Positions 8,168 through 17,495 of a stretch of DNA of 56,083 nucleotides are shown piece after piece; position 1 is the stretch's first letter; each line of letters opens with the position of its first letter. Source of the stretch: Syntrophales bacterium (GTDB taxonomy: Bacteria > Desulfobacterota > Syntrophia > Syntrophales > UBA2210). Position numbers and translations under genes: made by a program. Location: positions 1 to 56,083 of the forward strand of contig JALOBE010000017.1 in NCBI GenBank assembly GCA_023228425.1. The letters run 5' to 3'. Below the pieces are notes generated by a model. It was not told the DNA's origin and ran no database searches. It worked only from the letters and a program-made list of their open reading frames with translations.

Positions 8168-8800
8168 ATGTTTACGGGAATCGTGGAATGCCTGGGTACC
8201 GTCAAGGCGTTGACGCCGCGGGGGACGGACGCCCTGATGCGTATAGAAACATCCATGAACCTCGAAGAGGTGAGTCTCGGCGACAGCATCTCCGTAAGCG
8301 GCGCCTGTCTGACGGTAACAGCCCTCACTCCCGACGGATTCACCGTTGATGTTTCTGCCGAAACCCTCTCAAAAACGACTCTGGGATCGATGAAACCGGG
8401 TGACCGGGTTAACCTGGAGAAAGCCCTGCGGCTCAACTCGTTTCTGGGAGGGCACCTGGTTCTGGGACACGTCGATTGTGTGGGCCTTATGAGGGAGCGA
8501 ACCCCGCGATCGAGCTCCATCATATGTTCCTTTGAAATCGAGCCGCCCTTTGAGCGGTACATCGTTGAAAAGGGTTCCATCACGGTGGACGGCATAAGCC
8601 TGACCGTCAATGGATGTGAAAAAAACAGGTTTCATGTGAGCGTCATCCCCCATACGGCGGAAAAAACGACTCTGGGCCTTAAAAAGGTAGGTGACCGGGT
8701 CAATCTGGAAACGGACATTCTGGGAAAGTACGTGGAGAAGCTGCTCCACCCCCACAGGGGGATCGACATGGATTTTTTATCAAAACACGGGTTTTCATGA
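8168..8800 (+). CDS. ribE: Riboflavin synthase alpha chain
   Basis: Dismutates two 6,7-dimethyl-8-ribityllumazines into riboflavin. The start is taken at ATG 8168 because MFTGIVE is the near-invariant N-terminus of the family; GGAGG lies only 3 bases upstream, so an upstream start at 8147 is possible but less likely. The 210 residues form two internal lumazine-binding repeats, each with a GDS(I/V)-like and a C-L-T-V or S-L-T-V element. RibD, often encoded just before, is absent here. Confidence 0.93.
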   Translation: MFTGIVECLGTVKALTPRGTDALMRIETSMNLEEVSLGDSISVSGACLTVTALTPDGFTVDVSAETLSKTTLGSMKPGDRVNLEKALRLNSFLGGHLVLGHVDCVGLMRERTPRSSSIICSFEIEPPFERYIVEKGSITVDGISLTVNGCEKNRFHVSVIPHTAEKTTLGLKKVGDRVNLETDILGKYVEKLLHPHRGIDMDFLSKHGFS

Positions 8801-8831
8801 CAATCAAGGTAGAACATAGAGGTAGAACATA

Positions 8832-10031
8832 ATGGTAAGCAGTGTCAAAGAAGGAATCGAAGATATTAAAAAAGGAAAAATGATCATCCTGGTGGATGAC
8901 GAGGACAGGGAAAATGAAGGTGACCTCTGCATGGCGGCAGAGTATGCAACACCTGAAGCGATAAATTTCATGGCGAAATACGGACGGGGCCTGATCTGTC
9001 TCTCCCTCACGGAGGAAATCGCCGATCACCTCGACCTCGCGCCCATGGTGACAACCAACGAATCACGTTTCGAAACGGCCTTCACGGTATCCATCGAAGC
9101 CCGCCGGGGAGTGACGACGGGCATATCCGCCCACGACCGGGCAACAACGATACAAACTGCCATCGCCGATAACGCCGTGGCCGATGATCTGGTCCGTCCC
9201 GGACATATCTTCCCCCTGCGGGCACGCCGGGGCGGCGTACTCGTTCGAACGGGACAGACGGAAGGTTCCGTTGATCTTGCCCGGCTGGCACGCCTGAAGC
9301 CGGCCGGTGTCATCTGTGAAATAATGAAGGACGATGGAACCATGGCCCGCATGCCCGACCTGGAACTGTTTGCCCGCGAACACGACCTCAAAATTGTGAC
9401 CGTGGCAGACATAATCGACTTCAGAATGCAACACGAGCGGCTCATACGGAGAGTCGCCGAGGCGAACCTCCCCACCGTGTACGGCGGCGATTTCCGGATT
9501 GTCGTGTACGAAAACGATGTGGACGACATGAAGCATATAGCCCTGATCAAGGGCGATATCGATCCGGATGACACAGTCTTGGTGAGAGTTCACTCCGAGT
9601 GCGTTACCGGTGATCTCTTCGGATCGCTCCGGTGCGACTGCGGCGACCAGCTTCACCGGGCCATGGAACATATCGACCACGAGGGAAAGGGCGTCATCGT
9701 CTACATGCACCAGGAAGGGAGGGGCATCGGCCTTGCCAACAAAATCCGGGCCTACAGCCTGCAGGAACAGGGCATGGATACGGTCGAAGCCAACATCCAT
9801 CTGGGGTTCAAGGATGACCTTCGGGACTACGGCATCGGGGCCCAGATCCTGGTTGACCTGGGGGTCCGAAAGATGAGGATACTCACCAACAATCCAAAGA
9901 AAATCATAGGCCTTCAAGGATACGGCATTGAAGTGATCGAGCGTGTCCCCATCGTTGTGGAACCGAATGAAAACAACCTGAGATACCTGAAAACAAAACA
10001 GGAAAAGATGGGACACCTGCTGAAATCCTGA
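8832..10031 (+). CDS. ribBA: Bifunctional DHBP synthase / GTP cyclohydrolase II
   Basis: Makes both riboflavin precursors. The N-terminal RibB domain (about 1-200) converts ribulose 5-phosphate to dihydroxybutanone phosphate and shows DDEDRENEGDL. The C-terminal RibA domain (about 205-399) opens GTP and shows the zinc motif C-x10-C-x-C in CVTGDLFGSLRCDC plus QEGRGIGL. At 399 residues it is normal length for the fusion. It lies between ribE and ribH. Confidence 0.95.
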   Translation: MVSSVKEGIEDIKKGKMIILVDDEDRENEGDLCMAAEYATPEAINFMAKYGRGLICLSLTEEIADHLDLAPMVTTNESRFETAFTVSIEARRGVTTGISAHDRATTIQTAIADNAVADDLVRPGHIFPLRARRGGVLVRTGQTEGSVDLARLARLKPAGVICEIMKDDGTMARMPDLELFAREHDLKIVTVADIIDFRMQHERLIRRVAEANLPTVYGGDFRIVVYENDVDDMKHIALIKGDIDPDDTVLVRVHSECVTGDLFGSLRCDCGDQLHRAMEHIDHEGKGVIVYMHQEGRGIGLANKIRAYSLQEQGMDTVEANIHLGFKDDLRDYGIGAQILVDLGVRKMRILTNNPKKIIGLQGYGIEVIERVPIVVEPNENNLRYLKTKQEKMGHLLKS

Positions 10032-10089
10032 TCCGCCCGGCGGGGTACGGCTCAGAAAATTCCCGATAATCTTCAGAACGGAGGAGAAT

Positions 10090-10560
10090 GTGATCATGGT
10101 TACTCTCAAGGAAGGAAAACTTGAAGCAGGGGGTAAAAGGTTCGGAATCGTGGCAAGCCGTTTCAATGACTTCATCTCCGCCCGTCTGGTGGAGGGAGCC
10201 CTGGACGCCTTAAAACGATCCGGCGCCAGCGAGGCGGATATCACGATTGTCAAAGTTCCCGGGGCCTTCGAAATCCCCCTGGTCGCCAAGAAGCTGGCGA
10301 AAAGCGGACTTTTTAACGCCGTTATTTGCCTCGGTGCCGTCATTCGCGGGGCCACGCCGCATTTTGAATATATCAGCTCGGAAGTGACCAAAGGTGTCGC
10401 CCAGGTATCCCTCGAAACGGAAACTCCCGTAGCTTTCGGCGTTCTTACGGCGGACACACTGGAACAGGCCATCGAGCGGGCGGGCACCAAGGCCGGGAAT
10501 AAAGGCTGGGACGCGGCTCTCTCGGCGATTGAAATGGTGAATCTCCTGGAAGCGCTGTGA
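10090..10560 (+). CDS. ribH: 6,7-dimethyl-8-ribityllumazine synthase
   Basis: Condenses dihydroxybutanone phosphate with the RibD product to give lumazine, the RibE substrate. Motifs include the FGIVASRFN N-terminus, GAFEIPL, and GAVIRGATPHFEYI with the catalytic His. GGAGG at 10080-10084 fits GTG 10090 (5-base spacer) better than ATG 10096 (11-base spacer); both give the same core protein. It is about 156 residues. Confidence 0.94.
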   Translation: MIMVTLKEGKLEAGGKRFGIVASRFNDFISARLVEGALDALKRSGASEADITIVKVPGAFEIPLVAKKLAKSGLFNAVICLGAVIRGATPHFEYISSEVTKGVAQVSLETETPVAFGVLTADTLEQAIERAGTKAGNKGWDAALSAIEMVNLLEAL

Positions 10561-10576
10561 TGTGAGCGAGGGATCG

Positions 10577-10996
10577 ATGGGTTACCGGAGAAAGGCGCGG
10601 GAAATCGCCCTTCAGGTTCTGTATCAGATTGACGCGTCGGGAATGGATCCGGTGGAGGCACTGGACCTGTTCTGGCTGAACTTCGAGGCGCCCGGCAACG
10701 CCCGGGGGTTTGCCGTTACGCTTGTTACGGGCACCATGAAGCACATAGGCGAAATCGATGCCATGATCAGGGAGTGTTCCGATCATTGGTCCCTCGACCG
10801 CATGGCCCGGGTTGACAGAAACATCTTGAGAATGGCCATCTACGAACTGCTTCACCTCCATGAAATACCGCCGCGGGCTACACTGAACGAGGCCATCGAT
10901 ATCGGAAAAACATTCGGTTCTGAGAATTCAGGAGCTTTCGTCAACGGGATTCTCGATGCTTTTTATTCGCGCATGCACCTGAAAAATGAACATTAG
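10577..10996 (+). CDS. nusB: Transcription antitermination factor NusB
   Basis: RNA-binding partner of NusE/S10 in rRNA antitermination. The N-terminus MGYRRKAREIALQVLYQID and the segments DRMARVDRNILRMAIYEL and NEAIDIGKTFG are diagnostic. I choose ATG 10577, where GAGGG sits 4 bases upstream, over GTG 10562. At 139 residues it has the usual length. The ribH-nusB order is the conserved one. Confidence 0.92.
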   Translation: MGYRRKAREIALQVLYQIDASGMDPVEALDLFWLNFEAPGNARGFAVTLVTGTMKHIGEIDAMIRECSDHWSLDRMARVDRNILRMAIYELLHLHEIPPRATLNEAIDIGKTFGSENSGAFVNGILDAFYSRMHLKNEH

Positions 10997-11558
10997 CACG
11001 TCCGCGACACCCGTGAAGGATCTGTGGCAGGAAGGACTTGCCACGGCTCTCTTCTCCAACGAAAAGCCACCCCGGGGGATTGCCGGCATGGTAGACTGGA
11101 GGCTGGGCGGCATGATTTCCCGATTCATTGCGCGAGGAACCATGACAGGATCATTCGGCGAAACGATCCTGTTTCATCCCGACTCTCCCGTTCTCCACCA
11201 ATGGAAGATCCTGTTGCTTGGACTCGGTGAAACACACCAGCTGACCCGGGACAGAATTTACGGCACCGGATGGACAATCATGCGCATCATGTCTCATGTG
11301 GGGTGCCGGGATTTTGTCTGCTCCGTGCCCGGAACGGGTCGGTGTGAGTTCCCTGTCGCCTCCATGGTCGATATCTTCCTCTCCGGCATGCTTGACGCCC
11401 TCTCCGAAACAGGTGAATCTCCCGGCCTGGAGACGTCTGTACACCTCATCGACACTCCGGAAAATATCGACGATGTTACCGCCGCTGTTCGTGAGACAAC
11501 GATCCGGAAACCCTGCGCCATTTCTTCCACATCCATATCCATGAAGGAAGAACGGTAA
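10986..11558 (+). CDS. Peptidase M17 N-domain-like protein, no catalytic domain
   Basis: A 190-residue protein. Its sequence pattern, with GMVDWRLGGMISRFI, then FGETILFHP and ILLLGLGE, resembles the N-terminal macro-like domain of leucine aminopeptidases (Peptidase_M17_N). The zinc-binding catalytic domain of M17 is completely missing. It overlaps nusB by 11 bases and trkA by 1 base (TAATG), so it is translated within the operon. Function is unknown; a ligand-binding role is only a guess. Confidence 0.6.
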   Translation: MNISTSATPVKDLWQEGLATALFSNEKPPRGIAGMVDWRLGGMISRFIARGTMTGSFGETILFHPDSPVLHQWKILLLGLGETHQLTRDRIYGTGWTIMRIMSHVGCRDFVCSVPGTGRCEFPVASMVDIFLSGMLDALSETGESPGLETSVHLIDTPENIDDVTAAVRETTIRKPCAISSTSISMKEER

Positions 11559-12922
11559 TGAAGGCAATCGTTATCGGTGCCGGTGAAGTCGGCTACAGTA
11601 TCGCCGATATTCTTTCCAGGGAAGGCAACGACATCATCCTGATCGACAGGGACGAATCACGCCTTAAGGCCATCGCGGAGAATCTGGACGTTCAGACCAT
11701 CGTCGGAAGCGGAAGCAACCCCCGAATTTTAAAAAAGGCGAAACTCGAACAGACAGAAATGATCGTCGCCGTCACGGACAGTGATGAGACCAATATCGTA
11801 GCCTGCCTCATCGCCTCGGCCAAGTCGAAAGTACCCATCAAGATAGCCCGCATCAGAACCATCGACCTCGACCGGGAATCAGATCTGTTCGGCAAGGATC
11901 ACCTCAATATCGACTTGTGCATCAACCCGGAACGGGAAGCGGTAAAAAAAGCGATGCGACTCATGGAATACGCCGGCGCTTCCGAAGTTATCGATTTCGC
12001 CGACGGCCGTATCAAGCTCATAGCCTTCTCAATAGAAGCAACATGCGGGATGGTCGGTAAAAACCTCGAAGAATTCAGCCGTATATACGAGGAAGACGCC
12101 CTCATCGCCTCCATCCTCAGGAACGATCAACTGGTTGCTCCCTCGGGATCGACGGTGCTTCAGGCAAAGGACTACATTCTTGTCTTTGTGGAATCGTCGA
12201 AGGTTGTCCCGCTGTTACGGTTCTTTGGAAAAGACACAAAACAGGCGGAACGGGTTTTTATCATGGGGGGCGGCACCACGGCGCTTCTTCTTGCTGAGGA
12301 ACTCGAGGAACGGGGCGTGACAACAAAAATTATTGAAAAACGGCAGAACCGGTGCGAGGTGATTTCCGGACGTCTGAACAGGACAATCTGTCTCCACGGA
12401 GACGGCACAAGTCAGGACCTGCTCAGGGAGGAGAACATTCAGGAAGCCGATTATTTCGTCGCCCTCACAAGCGACGAAGAAGCAAACATACTGGGCGCGC
12501 TCCTGGCAAAACAGATGGGCGCAAAACGGGCCCTCTGTCTCGTCAATAAAATCGAGTACACGCACCTGATTCCCATGATCGGTATCGACGGCGTCATAAA
12601 CCCCCGGCAGGCAACCATCGGTAAGATTCTGCACTATATCCGAAAAGGCAAAGTCATTTCCTCCACACCGCTGAGCGATGAAAAGGCCGAGGCTGTCGAG
12701 TTCATAGCCCTGGAGACTTCGGACATCACCGGACGACCCCTCAGGGTAATGAAATTCCCCCCGGGAACCATCATCGGGGCCATCATCAGACATGACCGGG
12801 TAATCATTCCCTCGGGCGAAACGGTCATTCTTCCCGGGGATCATGTCATACTCGTTACTTTGCGCTCGGCGATTCCGCAGATCGAAAAGATACTGACGGT
12901 CAAGTTGGACTACTTCGGATGA
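11558..12922 (+). CDS. trkA: Trk potassium uptake regulatory subunit TrkA
   Basis: Cytoplasmic gating ring subunit for the TrkH channel. The 454 residues are two RCK units in tandem. The first NAD-binding domain starts MKAIVIGAGEVGYSIA, and a second starts near residue 230 with FIMGGGTTALLLAEEL. Each is followed by an RCK_C domain (about 140-225 and 370-454). RCK_C domains are known c-di-AMP or nucleotide sensors in some species, relevant to the cyclase near 51.4 kb. It overlaps trkH by 4 bases. Confidence 0.95.
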   Translation: MKAIVIGAGEVGYSIADILSREGNDIILIDRDESRLKAIAENLDVQTIVGSGSNPRILKKAKLEQTEMIVAVTDSDETNIVACLIASAKSKVPIKIARIRTIDLDRESDLFGKDHLNIDLCINPEREAVKKAMRLMEYAGASEVIDFADGRIKLIAFSIEATCGMVGKNLEEFSRIYEEDALIASILRNDQLVAPSGSTVLQAKDYILVFVESSKVVPLLRFFGKDTKQAERVFIMGGGTTALLLAEELEERGVTTKIIEKRQNRCEVISGRLNRTICLHGDGTSQDLLREENIQEADYFVALTSDEEANILGALLAKQMGAKRALCLVNKIEYTHLIPMIGIDGVINPRQATIGKILHYIRKGKVISSTPLSDEKAEAVEFIALETSDITGRPLRVMKFPPGTIIGAIIRHDRVIIPSGETVILPGDHVILVTLRSAIPQIEKILTVKLDYFG

Positions 12923-14373
12923 AATTCAGAAATATTCTGTACATCCTGGGGGCATTGCTGTTTTTTCTCGGCCTCGCCATGGTGTTCCCCCTCCTCTGGT
13001 CCATCCATTACGGGGACGGAGATCAGCTTGCTCTTATTCTTTCCCTGATGCTCACCGGCGCTACCGGCGCCATTCTCTATCTGATCTTCAGGCCCGGACG
13101 CAACGACGATCCGACCCTGACCCACCGGGACGGGTTTATTATCGTATCGCTGGGATGGATCCTGGCGGGCGCCTTCGGTTCCCTTCCCTACCTTTTCTCC
13201 GGTATCCTTCCGAACGTCGTGGATGCCTTTTTTGAATCCATGTCGGGGTTCACCACAACGGGTGCAACCGTTCTCAGCGGCCTGGATTCTCTTCCCCGGG
13301 GAATTCTCTTCTGGAGATCTTTTACGCAATGGCTCGGCGGCATGGGTATCATCGTTCTCTCCATCGCCATACTGCCCCTCCTCGGCGTGGGAGGGATGCA
13401 GCTCTACAAGGCTGAACTGCCGAGCCGCGGTTCCAATAAACTGAAGCCCCGGGTGGCTGAAACAGCCCGAACGCTCTGGCTTGTCTACACAATTCTTTCA
13501 GCCATCGAATTCATCCTCCTGCTTGTGGGAGGAATGGACAGTTTCAACGCTCTCTGCCACACCTTTTCGTCGATGTCGTCCGGAGGATTTTCCACAAGCG
13601 ACGCCGGCGTGGGGCAGTTCGGAAGCGCCTACATCGACGGGATCATAACCGTCTTCATGTTTGCGGCGGGGGTAAATTTCACTCTCCATTACAGTCTCTT
13701 TACGGGCAACATCGGCGCTGTTTTCAGGAATAGCGAGTTCCGGTTTTTCCTGGGAGTTGTCCTGGCGGCAACGGCGGCCATCACGTTCAACCTGCGCTTC
13801 AATATTCTGGACGACCTGGCCGGCTGTGTTCGCTACGCCTCTTTCCACGCGGTCTCCTTCACTACCGGAACAGGATTCACCACCGCCGAATACACCGCCT
13901 GGCCGACCCTTTCAAAGGCGGTGTTGCTGCTTCTCATGTTTATCGGAGGGTCGGCGGGCTCCACCACGGGAAGCATCAAATGCCTGCGGATCATGCTGGT
14001 ACTCAAGCATGCCTACGTGGAGCTGTACCGTCTTGTCCACCCCCATGCCGTCAAGACCGTCAAGCTGGGGACCCGCATCGTCTACCCGGAAACCATGGCA
14101 AGCATCTGGGGATTTCTCATTCTCTACCTGGGCCTCACCCTGGCAGCTTTCCTGATCCTTGCCGCTCTCGGGCTGGATCTGCTTACGGCCTTTTCCGCCG
14201 TGGCCGCCACCGTTGGGAATGTGGGTCCCGCTTTTGGTGCTGTGAGCCCGCCACTCACGTACGGAAACCTGCCTGAGCTCGCCAAGGGGATACTTTCCTT
14301 CTGCATGCTCGCTGGACGGCTGGAAATATACACGCTTATAATTCTTTTTGTACCCGAGTTCTGGAAAAAATAA
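12919..14373 (+). CDS. trkH: Trk potassium uptake channel TrkH
   Basis: Inner-membrane potassium channel subunit. The 484 residues are almost wholly hydrophobic helices with the four pore loops of the TrkH/KtrB superfamily, for example SMSGFTTTGATV and SFTTGTGFTTAEY, and FIGGSAGSTTGSIK. The start ATG overlaps the trkA stop. This is the last gene of the long plus-strand run. A repeat-rich 497-bp gap follows. Confidence 0.95.
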   Translation: MKFRNILYILGALLFFLGLAMVFPLLWSIHYGDGDQLALILSLMLTGATGAILYLIFRPGRNDDPTLTHRDGFIIVSLGWILAGAFGSLPYLFSGILPNVVDAFFESMSGFTTTGATVLSGLDSLPRGILFWRSFTQWLGGMGIIVLSIAILPLLGVGGMQLYKAELPSRGSNKLKPRVAETARTLWLVYTILSAIEFILLLVGGMDSFNALCHTFSSMSSGGFSTSDAGVGQFGSAYIDGIITVFMFAAGVNFTLHYSLFTGNIGAVFRNSEFRFFLGVVLAATAAITFNLRFNILDDLAGCVRYASFHAVSFTTGTGFTTAEYTAWPTLSKAVLLLLMFIGGSAGSTTGSIKCLRIMLVLKHAYVELYRLVHPHAVKTVKLGTRIVYPETMASIWGFLILYLGLTLAAFLILAALGLDLLTAFSAVAATVGNVGPAFGAVSPPLTYGNLPELAKGILSFCMLAGRLEIYTLIILFVPEFWKK

Positions 14374-14439
14374 GAACCCCGGTGGGGATAGGACCCCTTC
14401 CACGCGGCTGAAGGACCGAGACCTGTATCGAAAAACAAT

Positions 14440-14760
14440 CGATTGTGTCATTTCGATATCAAGGAAAGATTTCTCGTCGCTACGCTCCTCGAAATGACGG
14501 ACCTTAAGACGCTCCTCGAAATGACATTTTTAAAGGTCACTTCGAACGTTCCCCTGTCACTTCGAACGCATGTGAGAAGTCTCAAATATCCCTCGCTGTG
14601 CCCGGGACAGGGATTTCTCGTCGCTTCGCTCCTCGAAATGACACAATTACTTCGCTCCTCGAAATGACGGACCTTAAGACACTCCCCGGACATAATCGAG
14701 ACACTCCTCGAAATGACACAATCGCGATGCTCCTCGGAATGACACAATCAAGGCCTCGGA
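14440..14760. repeat. Cluster of GTCATTTCGA / TCGAAATGAC-type intergenic repeats
   Basis: At least six partial or full copies of a unit ending CTCCTCGAAATGAC lie here, the fullest at 14468-14498 and 14612-14641 (TTTCTCGTCGCT-CGCTCCTCGAAATGAC). Inverted relatives begin GTCACTTCGAACG at 14537 and 14557. The block GAAATGACGGACCTTAAGAC is exactly duplicated at 14491-14510 and 14661-14680. A single copy lies at 32296-32323. Open frames inside are low-complexity readings of the repeat. The units vary and lack unique spacers, so this is not a CRISPR array. Confidence 0.85.
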
Positions 14761-14870
14761 CCGTTGCGTTCAACGAATCCTTCTTTGATTGTTACTGTGA
14801 AGTATGATAGGAAAACAACGGACTTGACGGACGGGAAAAACGTCCGCGAAATTCCCCTGCGGAGCGAATC

Positions 14871-17456
14871 GTGAAGAATAAATACGATCCCCGGAGCATA
14901 GAGGAGAAGTGGCAGCGTCTGTGGGAAGAGCGGCAGACCTTCAGCGCGTCCGAGAACCCGGACCGGGAAAAATACTACCTTCTCGAAATGTTCCCCTACC
15001 CTTCCGGAAAAATTCACATGGGCCACGTCAGAAATTACACCATTGGCGACGTGGTGGCCCGATACAAGAAAATGCGGGGATTCAATGTCCTCCATCCCAT
15101 GGGATGGGACTCTTTCGGCATGCCCGCGGAAAACGCCGCTATCGAACACCGGATTCACCCCGCGACCTGGACCAACCAGAATATCGAGCACATGAAGCAA
15201 CAGTTGAAACGGATGGGATTCAGCTATGACTGGAACCGCGAACTGTCCACCTGTGAACCGGAATACTACCGGTGGGAACAGCTCTTTTTTCTCTGGATGT
15301 ATGAAAAGGGGCTGGCCTACAAGAAATCCGGCTCCGTCAACTGGTGTCCCCGGTGTGTGACCGTGCTGGCAAACGAACAGGTCGAGGCGGGACTCTGCTG
15401 GCGATGTGGAGAGGAAGTGCAGGAAAAACATCTGGACCAGTGGTTTTTCCGCATCACCGACTACGTGGAAGAACTGCTCGATTACTGCGACAGGATGCCG
15501 GGCTGGCCCGAGCGGGTCCTGGCAATGCAGAAGAACTGGATCGGTAAAAGTTACGGGTGTGAGATCGTCTTCCCCATGGAAGACGGATCGGACCCCATAC
15601 GGGTTTTCACGACACGGCAGGACACCCTGTACGGCGCCACTTTCATGCTCATCGCCGCCGAGCATCCCCGTACCATGGAGCTGGTCCGGGGAACGCCCCG
15701 CGAAGAAGAGGTGCTCACCTTCGTAGAGAAGGTAAAAAAACAGGACAATCTGATGCGGACCTCAGATTATTATGAAAAAGAAGGCGTTTTCCTCGGCTCC
15801 TGGTGCCGCAACCCCGTCACGGACAGGAAAATGCCTATCTACGCGGCTAATTTTGTCCTGGCCGAGTACGGCACGGGGTGTGTCATGGCCGTTCCCACCC
15901 ATGACCAGCGGGACTTTGAATTTGCGAAGAAATATGATCTTCCTCTGGTAGTGGTCATCCAGAATCCTGACAAGCCGGTCGAAGAGGATACCATGACCGA
16001 AGCATACGTTGAACCAGGCGTGCTCGTTAACTCGGGGCCCTTCAACGGCCGGGACAATCTTCAGGCACTGGAGGATATTGCCGGATACCTGGAATCGACG
16101 GGCCGGGGGGAAAAGACCGTTCAGTACCGGCTGCGGGACTGGGGTATCTCACGTCAGCGTTATTGGGGGGCCCCCATACCTATCATCAACTGCGACGTCT
16201 GCGGCACGGTTCCGGTCCCCGAGGAGGATCTTCCCGTCGTTCTTCCCATGGATGTGGAACTCGACGCTGAAGGAGGGTCACCCCTCGGGCGGATACCATC
16301 GTTTGTTGATTGTTCCTGCCCCTCCTGCGGTTCGCCGGCGAAACGGGAAACGGACACCATGGATACCTTTGTTGAATCCTCCTGGTATTTTAACCGGTAC
16401 TGCTCACCGCACCACCATGTCACGCCCGGTCTGGACAGACAGAGCGTCGATTACTGGATGCCCGTCGACCAGTATATCGGCGGCATCGAACACGCCATCC
16501 TTCACCTGCTCTATTCCCGCTTTTACACCAAGGTTCTCCGTGATTTCGGCGTCCTCGGCATCGATGAGCCCTTTTCCAGGCTTCTGACCCAGGGCATGGT
16601 CTGCAAGGAAACCACCCGGTGCCCCCGGCACGGTTTCCTCTATCCCGAAGAAGTGAAAGACGGCGTCTGCGCGCACTGTAACGAGCAGGTCATCGTCGGC
16701 AAAACCGAGAAAATGTCCAAATCCATGAAAAACGTTGTCGACCCTTCATTTCTTATAGAAACCTACGGGGCTGATACGGCCAGAATGTTCTGCCTTTTTG
16801 CCTCTCCACCGGAAAAAGATCTCGACTGGAACGACAGTGGCGTGGAGGGAGCATTCCGTTTTTTGAACCGGGTCTGGCGCATCGTTCAGGAATATCTGGA
16901 CGATGTGAAGAACCTGGATCCCTTTGATGAAAAAGGGGATCCCGCCGACGAGAGTCTGCGGGGACTGCGAAAAAAATACCATCAGACCGTCAGAAAAGTG
17001 AGCAGTGACATCGAAGAGCGCTTCCACTTCAACACGGCCATCAGCGCCGTTATGGAGCTGGTCAACGCGCTCTACGGAATCAGGCGACCCGACCCGGAAG
17101 ATCGGGAATCATACTCCGTCATACGATCCGCAATCGAGATCGTCATTCTTCTGCTCAACCCCATCGTTCCCCATATGACGGAAGAACTCTGGCACATGAT
17201 GGGCGGACAGGGAATCCTGGCGGACGCTGCCTGGCCGACCTACGATGAAGAGACGGCCCGGGAAGAGCGAGTTACCATCGTTATCCAGGTGGGAGGAAAA
17301 GTTCGAAGCAGGATCCAGGTCGATGCGGGTGAATCTGACGACGTCATCCGCCGGCTTGCCCTGGAAGATGAGAACGTGCGCAAGCATACCAGCGGGAAAG
17401 AAGTGATCAACGTCATCACGGTTCCCGGGAAACTTGTCAACATTGTCGTCCGATAG
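14871..17456 (+). CDS. leuS: Leucyl-tRNA synthetase
   Basis: Class I synthetase charging tRNA-Leu. The 861 residues carry the HIGH-type motif HMGH (49-52), a zinc-finger-like CPRC/CWRC pair around residues 160-185, the CP1 editing domain (about 220-420) and KMSKS (614-618). The C-terminal anticodon and tRNA-binding domains complete the normal bacterial length. The start is GTG 14871 with GGAG upstream. A candidate -10, TATGAT, lies near 14803-14808. leuS followed by lptE is the conserved order in proteobacteria. Confidence 0.96.
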   Translation: MKNKYDPRSIEEKWQRLWEERQTFSASENPDREKYYLLEMFPYPSGKIHMGHVRNYTIGDVVARYKKMRGFNVLHPMGWDSFGMPAENAAIEHRIHPATWTNQNIEHMKQQLKRMGFSYDWNRELSTCEPEYYRWEQLFFLWMYEKGLAYKKSGSVNWCPRCVTVLANEQVEAGLCWRCGEEVQEKHLDQWFFRITDYVEELLDYCDRMPGWPERVLAMQKNWIGKSYGCEIVFPMEDGSDPIRVFTTRQDTLYGATFMLIAAEHPRTMELVRGTPREEEVLTFVEKVKKQDNLMRTSDYYEKEGVFLGSWCRNPVTDRKMPIYAANFVLAEYGTGCVMAVPTHDQRDFEFAKKYDLPLVVVIQNPDKPVEEDTMTEAYVEPGVLVNSGPFNGRDNLQALEDIAGYLESTGRGEKTVQYRLRDWGISRQRYWGAPIPIINCDVCGTVPVPEEDLPVVLPMDVELDAEGGSPLGRIPSFVDCSCPSCGSPAKRETDTMDTFVESSWYFNRYCSPHHHVTPGLDRQSVDYWMPVDQYIGGIEHAILHLLYSRFYTKVLRDFGVLGIDEPFSRLLTQGMVCKETTRCPRHGFLYPEEVKDGVCAHCNEQVIVGKTEKMSKSMKNVVDPSFLIETYGADTARMFCLFASPPEKDLDWNDSGVEGAFRFLNRVWRIVQEYLDDVKNLDPFDEKGDPADESLRGLRKKYHQTVRKVSSDIEERFHFNTAISAVMELVNALYGIRRPDPEDRESYSVIRSAIEIVILLLNPIVPHMTEELWHMMGGQGILADAAWPTYDEETAREERVTIVIQVGGKVRSRIQVDAGESDDVIRRLALEDENVRKHTSGKEVINVITVPGKLVNIVVR

Positions 17457-17495
17457 GATGTCCTGTCGGCGGACTTGTCGAAAGGGTAGCCCGAT

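Noticed and set aside
8100..8170. FMN riboswitch controlling the rib genes
   Set aside because: The gap before ribE is 17 bases and no RFN-element pattern was seen before the operon segment.
9063..10661. Long open frame on the minus strand (532 codons) opposite ribBA-ribH
   Set aside because: It is antisense to two genes with clear catalytic motifs, has no ribosome site or recognisable domain, and its composition (Arg/Ser/Pro-rich) is that of a shadow frame.
14440..14760. CRISPR array
   Set aside because: Units differ in length and sequence, occur in both orientations, and are not separated by uniform unique spacers; no cas genes nearby.
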